Of a stretch of 6,357 bases of DNA, positions 1 through 5,253 are shown in pieces; the first letter of the stretch is position 1, and every line of letters begins with the position of its first letter. The stretch is from NCBI GenBank assembly GCA_014379485.1, contig JACMLS010000596.1:1-6357 (forward strand), read 5' to 3'. This stretch comes from Bacteroidia bacterium (GTDB lineage Bacteria; Bacteroidota; Bacteroidia; B-17B0; Aurantibacillaceae). The notes under the pieces were generated by a model. That model did no database searches, was not told the DNA's origin, and saw only the letters and a list, made by a program, of their open reading frames with translations. The translations under genes were made by a program, and so were the position numbers.

Positions 1-190
1 CTTAGGTTTTTCTTGATTATAAAGAAAATCAACGGAAAACAAACGTACAATACGCTTTGAAACTCTTTATTAACAGGGGCTACAAAGTTTTTAAGGAAGG
101 ACTAATTAAAGAATAAAGAGTTGAATCCCTTATTTCGTTTCCATTTTTTTTATTATCACGCTTTTTTTACTTTCACAAAAAAAATAATTC

Positions 191-604
191 ATGCTTAATA
201 AACCAGAACATATTGGCATTGCCGTAAAGGACATAGAAAAATCAAACGAACTTTTCACCAAACTTTTCGGCAAAAAATTTTATAAAATAGAGAATGTAGA
301 AAGCGAACATGTTGCTACTTCTTTTTTTATGATGGGAGAAACCAAAATAGAATTGCTGCAAGCCACAGACCCCGAAAGCGCCATTGCAAAGTTCATAGAA
401 AAAAAAGGCGAGGGCGTACACCACATTGCATTTGCCGTAGATGATATTTACGCAGAAATGAAAAGATTGGAAGCAGAAGGTTTTGAAATTCTTAATAAAG
501 AACCTAAGAAAGGCGCTGATAATAAACTGATTTGCTTTTTACATCCTAAAACTACTAACGGAGTTTTGATAGAGTTGTGCCAGGAGATAAAAATTGGGGA
601 ATAG
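191..604 (+). CDS. mce: Methylmalonyl-CoA epimerase (VOC fold)
   Basis: This cytoplasmic enzyme interconverts the (R) and (S) epimers of methylmalonyl-CoA, linking succinyl-CoA and propionyl-CoA metabolism through methylmalonyl-CoA mutase. The 137 residues are full length for the family and contain the two halves of a vicinal-oxygen-chelate (glyoxalase-like) fold. Visible landmarks are HIGIAV at residues 7-12, KIELLQ at 52-57, GVHHIAFAVDDI at 75-86 and the family-typical end FLHPKTTNGVLIELCQ at 116-131. By analogy with characterised epimerases, the metal ligands would be H7, a residue of the KIELLQ strand, H78 (or H77) and E128; this assignment is from motif position only. The ATG at 191 fits the usual N-terminus and follows an AT-rich leader without a Shine-Dalgarno site, as is common in Bacteroidota. 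No mutase or carboxylase gene lies beside it here. A general glyoxalase/dioxygenase is the alternative, but the C-terminal motif favours the epimerase. Confidence 0.93.
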   Translation: MLNKPEHIGIAVKDIEKSNELFTKLFGKKFYKIENVESEHVATSFFMMGETKIELLQATDPESAIAKFIEKKGEGVHHIAFAVDDIYAEMKRLEAEGFEILNKEPKKGADNKLICFLHPKTTNGVLIELCQEIKIGE

Positions 605-647
605 GGGATAAGCAATAGTGAATGGAGGAAATTAATATCATGAATTT

Positions 648-794
648 ATGGAAAAGAAAAAAGAAACAAATCTGTGGGATGAACTTTCTGAAGAGCAAAA
701 GTCTTCGGTAAAAAAATCAATTTCTCAATATAGGAAAGGAAAATTTAGAACACACGAAGCTGTAATGAGTAAGTATAAAAAATGGTTTAAGTAA
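648..794 (+). CDS. Small antitoxin-like protein, 48 aa (possible orphan)
   Basis: This short ORF encodes 48 residues. After a lysine-rich start it reads LWDELSEEQKSSVKKSISQY (residues 9-28), then RKGKFRTHEAVMSKYKKWFK to the end. The layout 'W-D-x-L-S-x-E-Q-K, helix, G, H-E-x-V-M, K-Y, K-W' resembles the small antitoxins or addiction-module components that precede RelE/ParE-type toxins in Bacteroidota; this is recognition from memory, not a search. The frame is closed upstream by TAA at 633-635, so the ATG at 648 is the first ATG in frame. A GGAGG at 624-628 lies 19 bases upstream, too far for an ideal ribosome site; ATGs at 622 and 640 are in another frame that stops early. A 67-residue gene follows after 7 bases, so the two are probably co-transcribed. 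That neighbour does not look like a RelE/ParE toxin, so the partner is missing or unrecognised. Confidence 0.6.
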   Translation: MEKKKETNLWDELSEEQKSSVKKSISQYRKGKFRTHEAVMSKYKKWFK

Positions 795-801
795 ATATAA
801 A

Positions 802-1005
802 ATGAACAATACTTACAAAAATTATTTAGAAGACACTTTGTTAGAGCTTATAGAAAGAACTGAGGAAGCGCAATGCGAAAGTGATAAAGGAGATTTTGAA
901 TCAGGCAGAGCTTTTGCTTATCTCGAAATAATTTCTTTTTTATTCAAACAAGCGGATGTTTTTGACATCAAAAGTGAATTCGAGAATTCGAGAATGAGAA
1001 ATTGA
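802..1005 (+). CDS. Small acidic hypothetical protein, 67 aa
   Basis: I cannot assign this protein to a named family. Its 67 residues are rich in Glu and Asp and predicted largely helical, with a single Cys (C25). There is no signal peptide; a hydrophobic stretch around YLEIISFLFKQA (40-51) looks like an amphipathic helix rather than a membrane segment. The pattern 'DFESGRAFAYLEIISFLFKQADVFDI' in residues 31-56 recalls short uncharacterised Bacteroidota proteins with a G-x-x-x-x-Y-x-x-(I/V)-I core, but this is an impression only. It starts 7 bases after the antitoxin-like ORF, suggesting a two-gene transcript. Its last ten codons lie in a short tandem DNA repeat, so the natural C-terminus may have been altered by slippage. 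It is much shorter than typical RelE/ParE toxins (about 90-110 residues) and lacks their recognisable end. Confidence 0.6.
   Translation: MNNTYKNYLEDTLLELIERTEEAQCESDKGDFESGRAFAYLEIISFLFKQADVFDIKSEFENSRMRN
976..999 (+). repeat. Short tandem repeat, 8-bp unit x3
   Basis: GAATTCGA occurs twice head to tail (976-983 and 984-991), followed by a degenerate third copy GAATGAGA (992-999). It lies inside the 3' end of the 67-residue ORF. Because the unit is not a multiple of three, a gain or loss of one copy would change the C-terminal reading frame. Confidence 0.75.
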
Positions 1006-1053
1006 AAAACTTTATTACTCCACTTTAAAGCAACATATCACCCTTATACTCGT

Positions 1054-1076
1054 CCCTTTCCCTCGCCCTTCGTCCC
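1054..1076 (-). other. G-quadruplex-like motif in the 3' region of the Asp-box gene
   Basis: On the plus strand CCC tracts sit at 1054-1056, 1060-1062, 1066-1068 and 1074-1076, separated by TTT, TCG and TTCGT. The minus strand, which is the sense strand of the neighbouring Asp-box gene, therefore carries four G3 tracts with loops of 5, 3 and 3 bases, meeting the usual G3(N1-7) pattern. It begins five bases after that gene's stop codon. A further GGGG lies at 1093-1090 inside the last codons. The sequence also contains the direct repeat CGTCCCT (1051-1057, 1071-1077), so it may simply be a dispersed purine-rich intergenic repeat. Folding is not shown. Confidence 0.45.
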
Positions 1077-1080
1077 TCTG

Positions 1081-4000
1081 TTAGCTTTTCCCCTCTTTCT
1101 TCAAGGTCTTAACATCCCACTCTTCTCTCGTCATAATTTTAATAAGTTCGAGTTTATTTTTTGTGAGAAGCGTGTTATATTTTGGAATATCAGTTGCAAT
1201 GATCGCTTCAATTTTTGCTTTTGCTTCTTCTAATTCTTTTCTTAATCCTTTAATTCTTTCAAGCTGAGAGTCTGTTGGTTTTCCGTCGTACCCGCTGATC
1301 TGGGCGTACATCATTCCAATTTTTTCTCTCAGTTTTTCTTCGCCGGTAATATTTGTTCCTTCAATTGAAGCGGAGAGTGTAAAAAGAATTACGTCGATTT
1401 TTTTTATGATAGGGTCTGCATTTTTTTTGAGTTCTTTTATTTTTTCGTTGTTGTTAGAGCGGTTGCCTACGTTGTCTTTTACGTCGCGAATCTTTTCACT
1501 TACAAAAGCAAGTTCTTCCTGCATGTCAAAAATTTCTTTGGTGGCTTTGCGCGCAACGGCACGGTCTTCTGCAGAGTGCGGACATTTCGGGTCGTACATC
1601 ATACTGAATTTTTCTTCTACCACTTTATCATTTACAGTAAGTCTAACGTAATAAGTTCCTTCTGCAACAACCGGCGCAACAAAGCCGCTTACATCAACTT
1701 TTACACCTGTTGCAACTCTTGGTGGTTTTCCTCTCATATCCCAAATTACTTTATTCAATCCTTTTCTTTTGCTTGCCGGAATTGTTTTGATCACATTTTT
1801 ATTCTCATCTAAAATTTCAATTTTAACTTTTCCTTTTTGTACGCGCTGTTTTAAATAATACAAAAATGTATATCCACCGTCAGAGTTATCTCCTGAGAAT
1901 CCTCCGCTCGGAAAAGCGCCACCATAGCTGATGCTTCCCATCCACTGCTGTTTTACCGGAACAAAAGAAATTTCTTTTTGCAAAATACTTTGGTTAATGG
2001 AGCGCAGGTAAGTAATATCATCCAGTATAATAATTCCTCTGCCGTGTGTGGCAAGTATTACATCGTTTGTTTTTGGATGTATTGCAATATCGCGAATGGC
2101 AGTTAGCGGAACGCCTGCGCGGTAATTGATCCATGATTTTCCTGCATCAAAAGAAACATAAAAACCAATTTCAGTTCCTAAAAAAAGAAGTTCGCTGTTT
2201 AAAATATCCTGTTTTATTTTGTGTGCGTAACCAACAACGTCAGAAGTGGCAAGCGCTGTCCATGTTTTTCCAAGATCGGTAGTTTTAAAAACATAAGGTT
2301 TAAAATTTCCGGTTGCGTGGTTATCAAAAGTTACAAAAGCAGTATTCTTATCATGGGTACTTGCTTCAATGCTACTTACCCAATTTGTAGCCGGTAAGCC
2401 AACAATATTTTTTACCACATTGGTCCAGGTTTTTCCGCCATCTGTTGTTACCTGCAAATTTCCATCATCTGTTCCTACCCAAATTAAATTTTCATCTTTC
2501 GGGCTCTCGCAAACAGAATAAATGGTGCAATGATTTTCTGCACCAGAATTATCTACACTTAATCCTCCTGATTTTTCCTGCTCTTGTTTTTTCTTGTCGT
2601 TGGTAGAAAGATCAGGCGAAATTTTTTCCCAGCTATCTCCTTTGTTTTTTGTGCGGAATAAATATTGCGCTCCGTAATAAAACGTGTTTGGATTTGTAGG
2701 ACTGTTTACAATTGGCGTGTTCCAGTTGCAACGCAATTTTGGTTCGCCTGCAAGTGGGTAAGGTTTAATGTCTTTTGATTCGTTTGTTTTTTTGTTGAAG
2801 CGGCTCATTTCTCCGCCCTGATATTCGCTGTAAATAATATTTGGGTCGGTAAGATCCGGTTGCACCCAAAAACCATCTCCGCCACCGCAGTTAAACCAAT
2901 CGCGGTTTTCAATTCCGCCAACACTTTGCGAAGCCGCATACCAGCTTCCGTTATCTTGCAAACCTCCGTAAACATTATAGGGTTCCTGCATGTCATATTG
3001 CACGTGGTAAAACATAGACACCGGTAAATTGCCAAACATGGTCCAGCTGTTTCCGCGGTCAAGCGACTGATATACTCCGCCATCAGTTCCTAATAATAAA
3101 TGCGAAGGGTTGTTGGGATTGATCCACACGGCATGATGATCGCTGTGTACCCAACCTCCGGCAAAACTTGCTTCGTCAAAACTTTCTCCGCTGTCATCAC
3201 TAAAAGATAAATTTAAAGAAGGTCTGTAAATTCTTTTGGCATCTGTAGGATCAACAACAATTACAGAAAAATAAAAAGGTCTCCAGGTTACATTCATACT
3301 TCCGCCTTTGCGTACCCATGTTTCTCCTCCGTTGGTAGATTTGTATAAACCTGTGTTGTTTGATTCTGCAATTGCGTACACATTATCAGGCTCGCTTGGT
3401 GCTATGGCAATACAAATTCTTCCCAGTTCTTCTCCTTCAATTCCGTTATGAATTTTTTTCCAGTTTTTTCCGCCGTCAATTGATTTGTAAAGCGCGCTTG
3501 TTTTTCCGCCAGAAGAAAATGACCAGGGGGTTCTTCTGAATTGCCACATGCTCATGTACATAATGTCTGGATTTTTTGGATTGATGGCAACATCAGCGCA
3601 ACCTGTTTTTTCATCTATGTAAAAGATTTTTGTCCAGGTTTTTCCTGCGTCGGTTGATTTGTAAAGGCCGCGGTGTTTACTATCGCTCCACAAAGCGCCG
3701 GGCACTGCTGCAAAAAGCGTATTGTTATCTGTTGGATGAATAATAATTTTCGAAATGCGTTCGCAGCTATCCAATCCGCTTTTTAACCAGGTGGTTCCGC
3801 CATCTGTAGTTTTATACAAACCGGTTCCAATACCAACGCTGTTACGCATATTACATTCACCGGTTCCAACATAAACTGTTTCAGGATTTTTCTGATCAAT
3901 TACGAGGCAACCAATTCCCTGCGAAAATTTATCGGAAATGGGATTGAAAGTTACACCTGCTGTTGTAGATTTCCAGACACCGCCACCGGCAGTACCTACA

Positions 4001-4182
4001 TAAATAATTCTTGGTGTTGCATTTACTGCGTCAATACAGGTAATGCGTCCGCTCATTTCTGCGGGGCCAATTTGTCTGCCGGCCATTGAGCCAAACATAG
4101 ATGAAGTAAGCTTTACATTGTTCTCTTGCGAAAGAACACAAAGCGGAATAACGAAAGCTGCGAATAGAATTTTTCTGATCAT
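1081..4182 (-). CDS. Large secreted Asp-box (BNR/sortilin-like) beta-propeller protein
   Basis: This 1033-residue exported protein belongs to the sortilin/VPS10- and GH74-like group often annotated 'glycosyl hydrolase, BNR repeat'; its activity is not known and hydrolase function should not be assumed. The frame is open back to an ATG at 4239, but the ATG at 4182 is preferred because it opens directly on a signal peptide, MIRKILFAAFVIPLCVLSQ, with likely cleavage near residue 18-19. Eleven Asp-box-like motifs (S/T-x-D-x-G-x-T/S-W, some degenerate) start near residues 72, 125, 176, 234, 282, 328, 373, 511, 579, 634 and 677, consistent with two seven-bladed propellers. The gap between 380 and 511 includes NCGGGDGFWVQPD (431-443). 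A FlgD-like Ig-type domain (about 784-860) and a charged helical, probably coiled-coil tail (about 870-1000) follow. No T9SS sorting domain and no lipobox are present. The gene lies downstream of the LolA-like gene on the same strand. Confidence 0.88.
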   Translation of the reverse strand: MIRKILFAAFVIPLCVLSQENNVKLTSSMFGSMAGRQIGPAEMSGRITCIDAVNATPRIIYVGTAGGGVWKSTTAGVTFNPISDKFSQGIGCLVIDQKNPETVYVGTGECNMRNSVGIGTGLYKTTDGGTTWLKSGLDSCERISKIIIHPTDNNTLFAAVPGALWSDSKHRGLYKSTDAGKTWTKIFYIDEKTGCADVAINPKNPDIMYMSMWQFRRTPWSFSSGGKTSALYKSIDGGKNWKKIHNGIEGEELGRICIAIAPSEPDNVYAIAESNNTGLYKSTNGGETWVRKGGSMNVTWRPFYFSVIVVDPTDAKRIYRPSLNLSFSDDSGESFDEASFAGGWVHSDHHAVWINPNNPSHLLLGTDGGVYQSLDRGNSWTMFGNLPVSMFYHVQYDMQEPYNVYGGLQDNGSWYAASQSVGGIENRDWFNCGGGDGFWVQPDLTDPNIIYSEYQGGEMSRFNKKTNESKDIKPYPLAGEPKLRCNWNTPIVNSPTNPNTFYYGAQYLFRTKNKGDSWEKISPDLSTNDKKKQEQEKSGGLSVDNSGAENHCTIYSVCESPKDENLIWVGTDDGNLQVTTDGGKTWTNVVKNIVGLPATNWVSSIEASTHDKNTAFVTFDNHATGNFKPYVFKTTDLGKTWTALATSDVVGYAHKIKQDILNSELLFLGTEIGFYVSFDAGKSWINYRAGVPLTAIRDIAIHPKTNDVILATHGRGIIILDDITYLRSINQSILQKEISFVPVKQQWMGSISYGGAFPSGGFSGDNSDGGYTFLYYLKQRVQKGKVKIEILDENKNVIKTIPASKRKGLNKVIWDMRGKPPRVATGVKVDVSGFVAPVVAEGTYYVRLTVNDKVVEEKFSMMYDPKCPHSAEDRAVARKATKEIFDMQEELAFVSEKIRDVKDNVGNRSNNNEKIKELKKNADPIIKKIDVILFTLSASIEGTNITGEEKLREKIGMMYAQISGYDGKPTDSQLERIKGLRKELEEAKAKIEAIIATDIPKYNTLLTKNKLELIKIMTREEWDVKTLKKEGKS

Positions 4183-4253
4183 ATATTTAAAAATAAAAAT
4201 TGATGTAAATGTTTTTGTTTTTTCTCGTGATTGGATCACTAAACTTTCTTAAA

Positions 4254-4300
4254 TAATCTGTGCCGAAAATCTGCGAAAATCTGTGCAATCAGTGGCATCC
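4254..4300. repeat. Intergenic repeat between the LolA-like and Asp-box genes
   Basis: The unit AATCTG occurs three times (4255-4260, 4268-4273, 4278-4283), including a near-perfect 10-base tandem, GAAAATCTGC then GAAAATCTGT (4265-4284). It ends in GCAATCAGTGGCATCC. Strings of this 'AAATCTGTGCAATCAGTGGCA' type are, from memory, scattered between genes in many Bacteroidota genomes. It begins just past the stop codon of the LolA-like gene. No strong hairpin is visible, so it is not called as a terminator. Confidence 0.5.
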
Positions 4301-4303
4301 GGA

Positions 4304-5065
4304 TTATTTTTCTTTGTTTTGTTCCAGGTTGTTTGCGTTGGGATCTGGCATTTTAAAAATGGCGTCGTCAATTTCTATGTTGTATTCAATTTTCTCCATT
4401 GTAATTTCAAATCCTAATATGCCATTGTTATAGCTTTCTACTGTACCGGGAGATGTGATTCCGTCAACAGTTTGATAATTACTGAACCAGCTTTCTCCTT
4501 CAAATTCTTTGTCTTTTAATTTTTGTTTTGTTTTTTCTTTAATGGTAAGATTGGTGATCACATCAATATAATAGTAGGTAATGCTTCCGTCTTTTTTGTT
4601 GAGTTTAATAAGGTACACCTCTTCGCCGTCAAGGTCTTCTTTACCAAGATATTCTGCTGTATGTCCTTTTTCTTTATAATCCAGGAGGTCCGATTCCATT
4701 TTCCCTCCTTGTTCTTGTGCCTGTTTGGTTTGTTCCTCATTCATTTTTTGAGCTTTTTTATCGCCCATCATCGGGTTAACAGCCCATCCCGACTTTGTGT
4801 TTTCGTCATAACACTGTATCATTTTCATGCCTTGAATGGTGGTAACTGTTTTTACACCACTGTTTTTTTTAGAAACCATTTCAACCGGAAATTCAAATCC
4901 CTGAGCCCTTCCTTTTAAAGTCATTCTAACAGATTTTACAGATTTTAATTTTTCTTTTCCGCCCAATGCGGCAATGTGTTTGTCAATCACCTCATCAACG
5001 GTCTGAGCAGAAAGCGTTGAGGCAAATAAGAAAAGGAGAATAGAAGAAAAAATTATTTTTTTCAT
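4304..5065 (-). CDS. LolA-fold periplasmic protein (outer membrane lipoprotein-sorting-like)
   Basis: The 253-residue product has a clear signal peptide, MKKIIFSSILLFLFASTLSA (1-20), with cleavage after LSA. There is no lipobox cysteine, so it is probably soluble in the periplasm. The mature part begins with VDEVIDKHIAALGGKEKLKS (23-42), a helix-plus-GG opening widespread in Bacteroidota LolA-like proteins. It continues with strands typical of a half-barrel: EEVYLIKL (148-155), SITYYYIDVITNLTIKEK (161-178), and a closing DDAIFKMP (233-240). A lysine/glutamine-rich stretch (103-125) is probably a surface loop. The fold suggests binding of a lipid or lipoprotein, but this is likely a paralogue rather than the housekeeping LolA, so no symbol is given. 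It lies upstream of the Asp-box gene with 121 bases between them, and may form a two-gene unit with it. An upstream terminator insulates it from the T9SS gene. Confidence 0.8.
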   Translation of the reverse strand: MKKIIFSSILLFLFASTLSAQTVDEVIDKHIAALGGKEKLKSVKSVRMTLKGRAQGFEFPVEMVSKKNSGVKTVTTIQGMKMIQCYDENTKSGWAVNPMMGDKKAQKMNEEQTKQAQEQGGKMESDLLDYKEKGHTAEYLGKEDLDGEEVYLIKLNKKDGSITYYYIDVITNLTIKEKTKQKLKDKEFEGESWFSNYQTVDGITSPGTVESYNNGILGFEITMEKIEYNIEIDDAIFKMPDPNANNLEQNKEK

Positions 5066-5084
5066 GATGGCTGTTTTGGAAATA

Positions 5085-5092
5085 TAAAAGTA
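5085..5092 (-). promoter_or_regulatory. Candidate Bacteroidota -7 element for the LolA-like gene
   Basis: The minus strand reads TACTTTTA, close to the Bacteroidota -7 consensus TAnnTTTG with only the last base differing, about 20 bases before the ATG. No convincing -33 TTG box is found at the expected distance. A promoter is expected in this gap because a terminator lies just upstream. Confidence 0.27.
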
Positions 5093-5162
5093 GTTGAATT
5101 GATTTGAAAATGGCCTCCCTCCTGTAATTTAAATGCACCATTTATACCAAATCAAAAAAATT

Positions 5163-5172
5163 CTGGCGCCAG
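5163..5172. repeat. Perfect 10-bp palindrome CTGGCGCCAG
   Basis: CTGGCGCCAG is self-complementary and followed by GCAGGCTGG, making a GC-rich island in an AT-rich gap. It lies between the terminator of the T9SS gene and the start of the LolA-like gene, about 100 bases upstream of that start. It could be a protein-binding site or part of a dispersed repeat; nothing else in the sequence decides this. Confidence 0.3.
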
Positions 5173-5200
5173 GCAGGCTGGATTAAAGGACTGTAAAAAA

Positions 5201-5234
5201 CAAAACCCCCTTTTGCAGGCAAAAGGGGGTTTTG
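5201..5234 (-). terminator. Strong intrinsic terminator of the T9SS gene
   Basis: CAAAACCCCCTTTTGC (5201-5216) pairs perfectly with GCAAAAGGGGGTTTTG (5219-5234), giving up to 16 base pairs around a two-base AG centre; in RNA the innermost pairs would open to form the loop. On the minus strand the stem is followed at once by six T residues (5200-5195). It starts 19 bases after the stop codon of the T9SS-tailed gene. The plus-strand side has no matching T run, so it acts mainly on minus-strand transcription. Confidence 0.93.
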
Positions 5235-5253
5235 TAAACTGAAAAAAAAGAAA

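Noticed and set aside
168..175. Possible -7 promoter box (TACTTTCA) upstream of the epimerase gene
   Set aside because: It matches TAnnTTTG only partly, lies very near the start codon and has no matching -33 box.
622..711. ORF from the ATG at 622 (or 640) preceded in part by GGAGG
   Set aside because: It stops after about 30 codons, has no protein-like pattern, and overlaps the better supported antitoxin-like frame.
1406..1812. Plus-strand ORFs opposite the C-terminal part of the Asp-box gene
   Set aside because: Antisense shadows with Ser/Phe-rich composition and no recognisable motif.
2805..3083. Second minus-strand ORF of 92 residues inside the Asp-box gene
   Set aside because: It lies in an alternative frame of a continuous, motif-supported coding region and resembles no known protein.
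4183..4239. Nineteen-residue N-terminal extension of the Asp-box protein starting at the ATG at 4239
   Set aside because: The extension is charged and precedes a textbook signal peptide that starts at the ATG at 4182, so the inner start is much more likely.
4523..4918. Plus-strand 131-residue ORF opposite the LolA-like gene
   Set aside because: It is antisense to a well-supported gene and is a Phe-rich low-complexity shadow of its lysine codons.
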